Assembly (NCBI GenBank): GCA_039566865.1
Contig: CM076943.1
Location: forward strand, 42,974,663 to 43,038,662
Length of the DNA: 64,000 nucleotides
Direction: 5' to 3'
Origin: Aurelia coerulea
Taxonomy: Eukaryota; Cnidaria; Scyphozoa; Semaeostomeae; Ulmaridae
Shown here: positions 11,366 to 22,164 of the stretch, piece after piece
Layout of the letters: the number at the start of each line of letters is the position of its first letter
Position numbering within the stretch: the first letter of the stretch is position 1
Program-made: the position numbers and the translations under genes
Notes under the pieces: model-generated
Seen by the model: only the letters and a program-made list of their open reading frames with translations
Databases searched by the model: none
What the model was told of the DNA's origin: nothing

Positions 11366-11753
11366 CACGGGGGGGGGGGTTCTTGGCCAAATTTTGGGCA
11401 GGGGTCTGCCGCGAGCATATTCAAAATGGTACCGTAGGCTAGACCAATTTTTACGAAAATGGTACCCTTGGCTAGACCATTTTGACCATTCTCTGGACCA
11501 ATTTCTACGAAAATGGTACCCTTGGCTAGACCAATTTTGACGATTTCCGGGACCAATTTGTCAAATGTGTACCAAATATGATATCATGACCGTTCGCTAG
11601 ACCAATATTGTCAAAAATGATACCCTTGGCTAGACCGTTGCTAGGCCAAAATTGCAATATACCCTTGGCTAGACCAGAAGTCCGAAAAAGTATACCCTTG
11701 CTCGCGGCACATCCTCAGGTACCTTTACTATGGAGGAACGCCCCCCCCCCATG
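11366..11753. mobile_element. GC-tract hAT-like MITE, copy 1
   Basis: CACGGGGGG begins and CCCCCCATG ends the unit. The flanks CATAAGCG (11358-11365) and CAAAAGCG (11754-11761) look like an 8-bp duplication with one change. Inside are several repeats of the words GGTACCCTTGGCTAGACCA and ACGAAAATGG. A copy in the opposite orientation lies at 52000-52417 with a perfect 8-bp duplication, which fixes the ends. It is non-coding. Confidence 0.8.
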
Positions 11754-11768
11754 CAAAAGCGGCTGGCC

Positions 11769-11812
11769 ATCATCCTCATCATCCTCATCATCCTCATCAT
11801 CCTCATCATCCT
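11769..11812. repeat. Microsatellite (CATCATCCT)n
   Basis: About five near-perfect copies of a 9-bp CATCATCCT-type unit immediately right of the GC-tract MITE. Confidence 0.9.
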
Positions 11813-11850
11813 TACTTTATTTTTAGTAGACTAAATCAAAAATAGCTAAA

Positions 11851-12888
11851 TTAGAGCTGGAGTAGTGTCGCCAATTATGCCCATGTCGTCGCCAAGTTCT
11901 GAGTTAGATCCTAAAAGAGCAATTAATGAAAATCCAAGTAGCCAGGTTATATCACCAACTAATGGAGAAAAAGATCACAGAGTATTGACTTTCTACGCAA
12001 ACTCTTTATACCGATTTTAGGAGATTTTAAAGAAAGGGGTAAAAACTTCGTAATCTTCGAGTGTCGCCCATTATGGCCGCAGGACAAACAAGTAACACTA
12101 CTCTCCGGTAAAAAGTTTTCATAAGAAAAACAGTTTTAATTACTGTTATTTGTTTATCATTGGGCACTTTAAACACAAAAATATCAATAAGAATTAACCA
12201 AAATTTCGAGTTTTGGCAATTGAAATACATGCGTCGAGTTGTTTGAAATCCTGCCTTATCTCTTGTGCATGGACGGATGAGTTTTGGCTTAAGTTTCTAA
12301 AATGCAAAATAGGCTTAATGCTGCATTTCTTTGGGTTTCAATGATTTTTCAAGTCAGTACGTAAGATTTTAACCCAAATTCCTGTTTTTTAGATAAATTT
12401 TTGCATCTTGATATTTTGAAGCGACTGGAAACTTCTCTGGTAAACTGATGGGCATTATGGGCGACAAAAATAGCAATTAGCAGCACTCAAACTTCATGGC
12501 CTTAAGTCAGAATCAGAAATCACTTTGTTTTGGTTTCATTGTAGATTTCTTCTCAAGAGACAGTACTTCTGATAAAAATCAAAGCACATTTCAAAAATTT
12601 CAAACCGCAAGCTGCTGAGCGCACGAAAAAGAAGGAAGCAATGTAAATAGAATCATGAAATTTGCAATATGCACAAACCATCTCCAATAAGAATCAATGA
12701 GAGATATGCACAAACCATCTCCTCGCGTTTCAATGCAAATGAACTTAAACTTCAGTGAAGGTCAAATCATGATAAAAAAGATGTCAGAGAAGATTTTCCG
12801 CGCAATTGGAATTTTATTACTAGTCATCAGTCCCCTGAAATTTAATTTCTCTTGCTAGTCGGCCATAATGGGCGACGCTACTCTAATC
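11851..12888. mobile_element. TIR-bounded non-coding element (GTCGCCCATTATGG ends)
   Basis: The left end (TTAGAGCTGGAGTAGTGTCG then CCAATTATGCCC) is inverted at the right (GGCCATAATGGGCGACGC then TACTCTAATC). The same word occurs internally at 12059 (GTCGCCCATTATGGCC) and inverted at 12449 (GGGCATTATGGGCGAC). No transposase frame. Target duplication not resolved. Superfamily unknown. Confidence 0.6.
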
Positions 12889-12889
12889 A

Positions 12890-13450
12890 CGGCATACTTT
12901 TCAAAAGTTTTACGTATCTAAAATGAATTTCTTAGAAATGTACGATAATTATTTTGATTACAAGATAAAGCGGAAGAGGCCCCCACAGAGGCCTAGGACG
13001 GTGAACAGCCCCCAGGAGATGGCAGACGATTTCCAATCCTAACAGAAACAGGATCACCTCTGCCCTCTGCCCTCTGCCCAAGAACCAAAATATGTTCAAG
13101 TTGCCTTGCCTCAGGAAGCCTAGGCGGTTAACTGAATAACGATAAGTTTAATACTTAGAAATAGTTAGTTATAATGCCGTTGTGCCTTATTCATTGCACT
13201 TCTCTACACTAGTGAGCTCGACTTACTTATTGACTTTTAATCAAAACGGAAACGTCAGTTAAGCGGAAATCAGACTCCCATATGATCCCTCCAGAACTCA
13301 CCATAATGTAAATGATAGAGATCCTCATCATGATGAATTTCTTCTCCAGATCTTCAAATTTAACTTTTTGTTCAGACCTCCTTCGAACCTCAAACACCAA
13401 AGAAAAAACCCTCTCTTCTTCAGATCTTTAATATCAAACAAAAAACCGAC
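12890..13450. other. No recognised feature
   Basis: Mixed-composition sequence with a small CTGCCCTCTGCCC duplication near 13062. No coding or repeat structure was recognised. Confidence 0.5.
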
Positions 13451-13463
13451 CCTCCTCCACAGG

Positions 13464-14430
13464 TAGGAATAAATTACTTCCGCCGATTTTTGGCCGTGGC
13501 CCATAGCCCAAAACCTCAAGAGCCTCATTTCCACGGGCAAAGCAGATGGCGAATAAGCGAGGAAGAAAAAAAACCCGTGTAGGTTTTTCTAAGTTTTACC
13601 TACCTTCATAAAACGCAACCAGGACAAAAAACTGCTCGAAACTTACGGATTTTTATTTGATAAATCTACTCTTTGGATGTTTTGGGTATACAAGTTTGGA
13701 TGCCGGTTGAAATATATCCAGGCTTAGCGGAGTTATGGCCTCTTCAATAGACAAAATCGGTTAAGGCTTGTCGATTTTTGTTTACGAAACTTCAAGTCAG
13801 GCGATAAAAGTTGATAAAAAATCTCTTTTGAATGTTATAACTTATTTTGCACCATGAAAACTTGTGCCATTAATACAAAAAGTAGTTTAATACAGAAAAT
13901 TCACTTGCGTATTGCTATATGATTTGAAGTGGGTAAAGAAACCTGAGTAAATTTTTTCAATTCACGTAGATACCACAAGCGTATTGAATCTTCTAGAAAA
14001 GAAACTATTGCGGAAGGACAACAGCAAGAGCAACTGAAAACGTAGAATTTTGGAGTTTTTGGGTCATTCTTACAACAATCAGTATTCTTATCACTATTGT
14101 CTCTCGGCCAGAAGTTATATTGTTCACGGTTCAATGCCTCATCGGTTTCTATGTAAATTGAAGAGGCAATAACTCCTCGAAACCTGGAGATATTTTAACC
14201 AGCATCCAGACTTGCATACCCAACAATCTGGCAAAAATTTCGCGAAATTATCAAACAGTTTTTTGTCCTTGTTGCGCTTATGAAGGTAGGTAAAATTTTA
14301 AAAAATCTTCACGGGTTTCTTTTGTCTTCTTCGATCATTCGCCGTCTGATTGGACTGTGTAAATGATGCTTTGGAGGTTTTCAGCCATGGGCAACGAGCA
14401 AAAATCGGCAGAAAAATTTGATTCCTATTC
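13464..14430. mobile_element. Foldback element, ~0.97 kb (same family as 17153-18129)
   Basis: Long inverted arms (about 13464-13780 and 14150-14430) share AAAACGCAACCAGGAC, TTTACCTACCTTCAT, GATGCCGGTTGAAATAT and their reverse complements. The imperfect flanking repeat CTCCACAGG / TTTCACAGG is compatible with an old 9-bp duplication. Ends are TAGGAAT / ATTCCTA. The arms are more diverged than in the 17-kb relative, so it is older. The centre holds no coding sequence. Confidence 0.7.
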
Positions 14431-15092
14431 TTTCACAGGTAGCAATCGCGGAAAATACACAATGCCTTGGATACAATTTGTTTTTCAATCGTCTTGCTTG
14501 AATTATCTATGAGGGATTTCACAACGGCATTGAAGATGCGCAATGATCTCCCAAGGGAGGTATACCTGCTATATCTCATTATGGGGAGGTTCTTAACTCA
14601 ATGCCATATGGTGGCTATTGTTGCCCCCCCCCCCCCTGCAACCAAACATTGATATGAAGTGCTTCCATCATTTAAACATGATTAACTAGCAGTATCATTA
14701 ATTAGCAATCAGTGGAATGCGTTCAGAAAACTAAGACGTATCCTCTGGGGAAACGCAGTGCTTCCTGAAAAGATAGACTAGTAGCTATTGTTGATAGATT
14801 TAAAGATTTTTCCTTTTCAAACAATAGCCTTGTACATGTTAAATGTATACTTTAAACAGACAATTGAATGAATTTAAACAAAAGAATTGTAAATGTATTA
14901 ACAAAACAATAAGGAACAGAGTAGATCATGCTATATGACATACAGCACGGCCGTCAAACCTTTTCTTTTGTCGAAAGCTATGGTGTAAGTCTAGCTTAGC
15001 AGCACGAAAAGGCGAAAACAGAGCATATCTTGTTGATTGTTGTCGATTTTTTGCAAGCATAGGTAGGTCGCAATGTCGCTTAGCAAAGATCC
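14431..15092. other. No recognised feature
   Basis: AT-rich sequence with a C-run at about 14625-14636. No LINE or TIR signature is clear. The small open frame at 14467-14652 shows no domain. Confidence 0.4.
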
Positions 15093-15103
15093 TCTCTCGA
15101 CGA

Positions 15104-16787
15104 AGATAAGGCTCAAATCCTTACTGGTTGCCAGAGCATACGGAAATCATCCAATTTCATGTTTGTCAGCCAATTAGATCACCGCTTTCTAGCCCCTGGA
15201 GACAAAATCGGTCGTTTGAGGTAAATTTTCTTGTACCCTCACTAAAGCTGAAAAGGATGCTAAAATACTTCAGTTATGTGCAATTTTTTTCAACAAATCA
15301 GTTGTAAGGATGTCCGCCCAGAGTTGTTTACATGTTTAGACACATAGCTTGTTTGGGGCCGGAGCTGCGTTCATTTTCTGGTTGAAGAATATTGACCTTC
15401 CTTGAAATATCTATAGAAATCGCTACAAATGAGATATACAGATAAGAATTTCAGCGATTATGCATACTGACCTGAGCAATAACCCAAACTCCTTCACTGC
15501 TATCATATCTCAAAATTGGAGGCAATTTCTAATGATTTCTGGCAGAGATATCATTTGGGCCTAAGCTTGTCCTCGCTTAAAACTCATTCCATTGCACTTA
15601 AAAAGTTATGGTAAAATTCTAGAGCTGAATAATGCACTTACCCATGACTCAGGCACAAGTTTGACTTCGTTTGCCTTTTTTACATTAGCAAATTTTTATA
15701 AGAAACGACCAGTTGTGGGCGAATTGCAAAAACTTTCCTCGGTCCATATTTTTCTCTGCACAGTCTCTCAGCTTCAAACAACAAACAGTGAACTTTGTAT
15801 CATAAAAGTCTTGCATCACAAAACATTCCTATAGAACGATTCCATTCGCCTTAGCGAGTCACTCGTGAATTGTTTTCACGCATTTGGTTCAATCAGTCAA
15901 TGCAAACAAACAAAAGAGCAAAACCGGGTATCTTTTTTAGCGAACCCAAAATAATGTTTTGTTCTTTTTATGTTTTGCATTGATTGAAATAAGAGCGAAA
16001 AGAACGAAATGCGTGAATACAATTCACGAGTGCCTCGCAAAAGCGCACGGAATCGTTCAAAAGGAATGTTCTGTGATTCAAGACTTTCATGATACAATGT
16101 CAAAGTTCACTGTTTGTTGTTTGAAGAGACTGTGTAGAGAAAAATATGGACCGAGGAAAGTTTTTGCAATTCGCCCACAACTGGTTGTTTCTTACAAAAA
16201 TTTGCCAAAGTAAACAATGCAAACGAAGTCAAACTTGTGCCTGAGTCATGGGTAAGTGCATTATCTAGCTCAAGAATTTTACCATAACTTTTTAGGTGCA
16301 ATGGAATGAGTTTTAAGCGAGAAAAAGCTTAGGCCCAAATGATGTTTCTACCAGAAATCATTAGAAATTGCCTCCAATTTTGAGATATGATAGCAGTGAA
16401 AGAGTTTGGGTTATTGCTCAGGTCAGTATGCATAATCGCTGAAATCCTTATCTGTATATCTCATTTGTAGCGATTTCTATAGATATTTCAAGGAAGGTCA
16501 ATATTCTTCAACCGGAAAATGAACGCAGCTCCGGCCCCAAACAAGCCGTGTGCCCAAACATGTAAACAACTCTGGACGGACATCCCCACAACTGATTTAT
16601 AAAAAAATTGCAAATAACTGAAGCATATTAGCATCCATTTCAGTTTTAGTGAGGGTACTAGAAAATTTACCTCCAACGACCGATTTTGTCTCCAGGGGCT
16701 AGAAAGCGGTGATCTCATTGGCTGACAAGCATGAAATTGGATGATTTCCGCATGCTCTGGCAACCAGTAAGGATTTGAGCCTTATCT
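15104..16787. mobile_element. Large foldback, ~800-bp arms, 11-bp TSD
   Basis: TCTCTCGACGA occurs at 15093-15103 and 16788-16798. Between them the sequence is a nearly complete palindrome: AGATAAGGCTCAAATCC at the left and GGATTTGAGCCTTATCT at the right, with arms matching almost to the centre near 15950. Long arms plus a 9-11 bp duplication resemble Mutator-type (MULE) foldbacks, but no transposase is present. The mirrored open frames at 15592-15834 and 16107-16301 are simply the same sequence in both arms, not genes. Confidence 0.85.
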
Positions 16788-16798
16788 TCTCTCGACGA

Positions 16799-17143
16799 AT
16801 CAGATCACAAGTTGAAGATCCTGCAATCTTATTGGTCGCACCATTTTTTGGCGATTTTGGGTGGATTTTCAGGTAGTTTGATTATCACTCCCACTAGAAG
16901 CGTAGTGCCGTTATCCAATTCAATAAATGAAGTGGAAATTGGGACTGAAGTAGTAAGCGTAAATTTTACCTTCAGAATTGAAATGCTTCCTAGAAGCACG
17001 TACCAAGCAGACCACGCCGTTTGAAAACAATTTCTACGATCTACATCATTTCTTAAATGTCATTGTCTTCAAGGTGCAGCATACGTCACCAAAACAATGA
17101 ATTCGAAAAATTTGCCCAAAAACGGATGAAATTCTCTCAAGAT
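16799..17143. other. Spacer between two foldbacks, no recognised feature
   Basis: About 345 bp between the duplications of the two adjacent foldback elements. Contains TTGGTCGCACC and two AGAAGC words. No coding or repeat call. Confidence 0.5.
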
Positions 17144-17152
17144 AAGGCCATC

Positions 17153-18129
17153 AGCATAGGAATCATTCGTCGTACATAGCCGATTGCTCGTGGCCCATGG
17201 TCGAAACCGCCAAAGCCTCATTTTAACGGACCAATCAGACGGCTAAAAAGCGAGGGAGACAAAAGAAACCCGTGAAGATTTTCCTAAATTTTACCTACCT
17301 TCATAAAACGCAACCAGGACAAACAACTGCTTGAGATTTCCCGAATTTTTTTAAAGCAATCTACTCTCCAGATGTTTGGGAGTAAAAGTTTGGATGCCGG
17401 TTGAAATATCTCCAGGATTGGTGGAGTTATGGCCACAAACAAACCGACAAGGCACTGAACCTTGAACAATAGAGATTCTTGCCGGGAGACAATAGTAATA
17501 ACAATAGTGATTGTTGTAAAAACGACCCAAAAACGCCACAATCTGTGTTTTCAATTGTTCTTGCTATTGTCTTTCGCTAAATTTTCTTTTATTGAAGATT
17601 CAATGCCACTACGGTCTCTATGTGAATTGAAAAAGTCTACAAAGGCTTGTTCGCGCATTTCAAGTTATGTGGCAATACTCTAGGGAAGTTTCTGTATTGT
17701 ACTACTTTTTACATTCATGGCAAAAGTTTGCTCGTTGCGAAAGAACTTATAAAATTCAAAAGAGGTTTTATCAAGAGGCTTTATCACCTGACTTGAAGTG
17801 GCGTAAACAGGTCTCGACAAGCCTTCGCCGATTTTGTCTATTGGAGAGGCAATAACTCCGCCAATCCTGAAGATATTTTAACCGGCATCCAAACTTTTAC
17901 TCCCAAACATCTGGAGAGTAGATTGCTTTAAAAAAATTCGGGAAATCTCAAGCAGTTTTTTGTCCTGGTTGCGTTTTATGAAGGTAGGTAAAATTTAGGA
18001 AAATCTTCACAGGTTTCTGTTGTCTCCTTCGCTTTTTAGCCGTCTGATTGGTCCATGAAAATGAGGCTTTGGCGGTTTCGACCATGGGCCACGAGCAATC
18101 GGCTATGTACGACGAATGATTCCTATGCT
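17153..18129. mobile_element. Foldback element with perfect 9-bp TSD
   Basis: AAGGCCATC is duplicated at 17144-17152 and 18130-18138. The element starts AGCATAGGAATCATTCG and ends CGAATGATTCCTATGCT. Arms of about 285 bp are nearly identical, so the insertion is recent. The arms carry GACCAATCAGACGG, a CCAAT-type word. The 9-bp duplication and long TIR suggest a MULE-type non-autonomous element. The centre (17450-17840) holds no recognisable gene. Confidence 0.9.
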
Positions 18130-18138
18130 AAGGCCATC

Positions 18139-18836
18139 ACTCCTAAGTTGCGTGGAGTTTACCAGGAAGTTTAAATCAAAACGATTTCAGTTTTAAACAT
18201 TTCTTAGATAAATTCACTGTTTTCTAAAATTAAGACAAGGAAAAATAACATAGCATTCGTACAAGAAACGTTCAAAGTCGGCGAAAATATTCACTGCCGG
18301 TAATTTTCTTATACATTTGTATAGGGGCATCAAAACGAGGCTGACCTCCTCGAGAAATGTGTTGTCGGGTGTCGGGCGTGCATTAGTCCAAGACTTGATT
18401 TACATTATTATTATGGTCAAAATTGTTTCTGTTATTGTTTCTCGTGTGTACCATACTGCTGGCAAATGCCTAGGCAAATTTCTTGGTGTTGCTGTTGTTG
18501 AATTTACTATTTTTTTCTACATTTGTCTAAAATAATATATCATTTTTTCCCATGGTGTTATTTTCTTGCATAAAATGTTTTAACATCATTATTATTGTTG
18601 TTATTATTATTAAAAATTTCTTTTACGTTGACAAAAAAAGAAAAATATATAGCTAATAAGCTTATTAACGTCAACAAATAAGTCAACGTTTAGTTTACAA
18701 TTTTCTACTTTGAAACCTACACAAACCCTAAATCTTTAATGAATACTTTGCACGATCTGCAGATGCAAGTAATTTTTAATTTGTTTAATTGAAATATAAA
18801 ATTTTACGATATATCTTACATTCTGCGATACCTATG
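18139..18836. other. AT-rich sequence with no recognised gene
   Basis: Contains a (TTATTA)-like stretch near 18590-18615 and a weak inverted repeat, ACGTTGAC near 18628 with GTCAACGT near 18680. Nothing else is recognised. Confidence 0.5.
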
Positions 18837-19419
18837 TTAACCCTATCTCACATGGGGGGATGGCCCCAACCAAACTTTTATTCGCCAATGCTAAAATATG
18901 CAAAGCAGGATGCTAAAATTCCGCTACTTTGACTTTATATCTATACTGTATCGAATGATGAAAATTTCAAGATTCTAAATATAGCACTGTAACCATGGCG
19001 ACCAATGTTTTAATATGTAGTCAACAAAATTTGTATACATTTTTTTAATTGTTGCAGATGTTAATCTAAACTATATGCCAAATCATGCCTAAACATGTAC
19101 TTGATCATATCCAACTCAATTTGAAACAAAAAAATTCAATTTGATGCCTCATTTCATTGTTTCAATCATGTTGGTAATAATCATGATAATCATAACTTAG
19201 TTTCTTCTTATTGTCATAGCAACAAGAGCAATATAGGTAATTTGATTTAATTACGTGATTTTGATTGTTTGCATCTAAGCCCATCTATTTACCAAGTTTA
19301 AAGATTATAGCTACTATAACAGCGAAGAAAAAGAGGGGGGGGGTGGAATCCACCCCTCCCCAGATCCACCCCTCCCCAGGTATTGACCGCTTCAAAAGTC
19401 CCAGGTGAGATAGGGTTAA
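18837..19419. mobile_element. TTAA-flanked MITE (copy B)
   Basis: TTAA at 18837-18840 and 19416-19419. Ends CCCTATCTCACATGGG and GGTGAGATAGGG are inverted. A G-run/C-run palindrome with core GTGGAATCCAC lies near the right end, and a shorter G-tract/C-tract pair (GGGGGGATGGCCCC) at the left. Non-coding, 583 bp including both TTAAs. It abuts the 3' end of a minus-strand LINE. Confidence 0.9.
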
Positions 19420-20440
19420 TTACTATACAACATTACAGGTACGATACTATGGGGTGCGAAAGACAATGACTACCCCATGGCCAATGTATAAAAACATGAA
19501 ACGTTAAACTGTATTTGCATTCCATAATTTTATTTTTCGCTTGAATTCAGATAATGTGTGAGAATCTTTAATTTCCTTCGGCAATGAGGACCATTAAAGG
19601 TGACCTCTGTTCTTAATATTCTCTCTTCCGTGTGTTGTTGTCTTTATATTTGGCAACTGCAAATGATTCTCACTTCTCAAATTGTAGTGAATATTTCTTT
19701 CAGTTTTTCATCAAATGTTGGATTTCGATTTTTTTTTTTAATATTTCAATATTTAGCAGATCGTGCTGATGAATGGTAAAGTATTTTTTCTTCAACTTTT
19801 CTAGCACTGATACAGCTTTGCATACCAATCGCAGTGCTTTTCGTGAATGCGATTCAATTTTGAATTAGTTGCTGCCCTATCATTAAACATTCATACAATT
19901 GGACAATAATTCAATTGTGCCCTGATGAAAGAATTCATTAAAATTTCTGATTTGACAGGATCAATGTGATTAGACAAGTGAGCCAGCGCGTGAAGCTTTT
20001 GGTTAGCCTTTTTATACAAATCTTGAACATGTTTTTTGAAACTTAGTTTCTTATCAAAAGTCACACCTAGCAGCTTTTCATAATTACTTTCCTTAATTCT
20101 TGAATTTCCAATTGTGACAGTTGTTTCGGTGCTTTGAACACCAAATATCTTTAGGTGGCATTTATCATTATTTAACTTCAAAAATTGTCAGAAAACCATT
20201 TTACTATCACAGAGCTGTCTTCTTCTAATTGTCTAACAATAGTATCAAGATCCGGATGGCATGCAAAGATTATGGTATCATCAGCATAGTTACATACCTT
20301 TGTGTGATTTGCAAAAAAGAAGATATCATTTACAAAGATATTAAATAGCAAAGGCCTGAGGACGGGACCCTTGCGGTACTCCAACTTTAATTTGACATGA
20401 AAGTATATCTCTCTTTGAAGCTAAAAATCTAAAAACATGC
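19420..20440 (-). pseudogene. CR1/L2-like LINE, 5'-truncated ORF2 (RT core to C-terminus) and 3' UTR
   Basis: On the minus strand the reading runs VGVPQGS, then after a frameshift near 20360 GPLLFN-type RT block B (the visible frame reads RPLLFNIFVNDIF). It continues with NYADDT (catalytic block C), DKKLSFKKHV and LNYCPIV. Diverged pieces in changing frames follow (KLNRIHEKALRLV, then near 19550 a SLPKEI-type end in broken frame). The 3' UTR has the hairpin at 19447-19480 and ends by the MITE at 19416. No endonuclease remains. Several frameshifts show it is dead. Confidence 0.8.
19447..19480 (-). ncRNA. LINE 3' UTR hairpin (copy 2)
   Basis: CTATGGGGT (19447-19455) pairs with ACCCCATGG (19472-19480) with one mismatch. 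Position and loop match copies 1 and 3. Confidence 0.5.
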
Positions 20441-20461
20441 AGGTTTGCCTTGTTTACTAAA

Positions 20462-20830
20462 AGTCTCAAAACATGGCTTGCTGCGAACAAGCTTTCATTA
20501 AATGCTGCTAAAACCCAAAACCTAATCATTCTTAGCGGGCAAAAATTTAAAAAAAAATTAAGCAAACTGTGGCAGTGAAGCCATCTCTTGAAATAGGTAG
20601 GGAGACAATTTCAATGAAAAAGGACACTAAATACCTTGGGGTTTAAGTTGATCAACATTTGAGCTGGGGTGTACAGATAACTAATATGATTAAAAAGATC
20701 TCAAAGGCGTTAGGAATGCTGCGCTATTTCAAACAATACCTCTTAATAAAGTCAGTGCAGACAATGTATACTCGCCTGTGTCCCAGCTTCTTTTGGCCCG
20801 GATTGTAGCAATTTGATTTGTCAATATGAA
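20462..20830 (+). pseudogene. LINE RT fragment on the opposite strand
   Basis: The plus strand encodes TWLAANKLSLNAAKTQ, then after frame changes KKDTKYLGV, a stop, and VDQHLSWGVQITNMIKK with ALGMLRYFKQYL. This is the segment just downstream of the YADD block in CR1/L2-type ORF2. It lies head to head with the minus-strand LINE that ends at about 20440. It is short, with stops and frameshifts. Confidence 0.7.
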
Positions 20831-20954
20831 TCCACACAAAATTGGCCTAAAGTGGTACACTTTATAAGAGTAATGAAATGAGTCCCTTACTGAGCAAGTG
20901 ATATCTGCAAATCAAAGAACGCAGGGAAACAAGGGACGAAATGTCGTAAGTCTA

Positions 20955-21440
20955 GGCCTTATGGACAAACTCTTCTTTAAACGGCAAAAAAATTCTCGCC
21001 AGGAACAAATTTGTTCCTGGACCAATCAGGATGCAAGACTTGAAATAACTTGATGGGATTGGCTGATTCTTCTTCAATTCAAACTTCCCGCCAAAGGAAA
21101 ACAAAACCGTTCGAACAATGCATTCGACTGAACTGCTGCAACGATCAAAATCTCAAAGTAACGAGCGAATAATCTTCTGCGCCCCCAAGTAACCAAAATA
21201 GCACTTATAGGTAAGAGTTTTTTGCTTTAATAGCTTAAAGAAACATTCATCTAAGTACTGATAGCTTGTTTTGCAGTGTAGCACTTCAGGATAACCACTT
21301 TTTGCGGCGATTTAGGGTCGGTGGTTTCGAGAAAAAATAGCAGATTATTTAGGCCACGTCCGTTTCTGGAAGCGTGTGTCCATGAGTCGTAGTTATAAGC
21401 GTCCATCAGTCTATCAATAACGATAACCTACGAACATACT
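20955..21440 (+). repeat. Dispersed ~480-bp repeat (copy 1)
   Basis: Matches 59165-59672 in reverse orientation almost throughout. Landmarks are the AGGAACAAATTTGTTCCT palindrome, the segment AATTCAAACTTCCCGCC, and the final GACGCTTATAACTACGACTC-type block, which also recurs at 55493-55560. No TIR or target duplication was identified. Non-coding. Confidence 0.75.
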
Positions 21441-21446
21441 ATCAGT

Positions 21447-22160
21447 CTACCTTGTCCAGCCCTCTCTATTTGTTCTTGCTTCCTCTATAACCTCATCGCC
21501 TTTAACCATGGTGACGTTAGGCCGTGTACAATATTCGTCCTCTTCCTTCGCTAAAGCTTCTTGAATCTGCAATTCTGTTGCACAGATCCCCGGACTAGAG
21601 TTTTGAAAACTAGGGATCTGCTCATTGGTGAATTCAGATGATCTTTCCATGATTTTCTTCAATATTGACAGCGTTAATCTACTTACTTCTGCGAACTTCC
21701 TTACAACTCCATACAAATCACAACTCGAGATCAGATTTTAACTACTTGTCCCGCAATGCAATGCGCGCCGCACGGGTGATGACGTAATCATGGGAAAGGC
21801 CTATTATGGAACTTACAATTGGATATTTCACCTTACATTGAAATGCATCTGATTTGTGAATTTGAGATATACCTCGTTAAATGATGGGCTAAATGATCTA
21901 AGATGAAGCAAAAAGGGCGTTTCCCACGTTTTCCGAGAGTCTGAAGGGCGTGGTCACGAAACATTTCCCTGGGGCCCCCATTTTCCTTCAAATGGCCCCC
22001 CTCAAAGTCCAATGCTGGATCCGCCCCTGAGGTTGTCAGAAACCACTACTCGGGAACTTCTGAAAACTGAAACCGATCTCTGTGTCCCGTTTCTACGAAC
22101 GACTTGTGGCCAAAAATGCTAAGGATGAATTTATTCTAATTGACTCAATTTAATTGTAAA
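21447..22160. other. Spacer with one unassigned minus-strand open frame
   Basis: The minus-strand open frame at 21447-21716 (about 89 codons, acidic end NREGWTR) has no recognisable domain. A GTAAGT donor-like word lies within it at its upstream end. I cannot tell whether any of it is an exon. The stretch 21950-22030 has G/C-rich words only. Confidence 0.3.
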
Positions 22161-22164
22161 TTTA

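Noticed and set aside
15592..16301. Pair of small genes in the 15-16 kb region
   Set aside because: They are the same sequence in the two arms of a foldback, with no recognisable protein.
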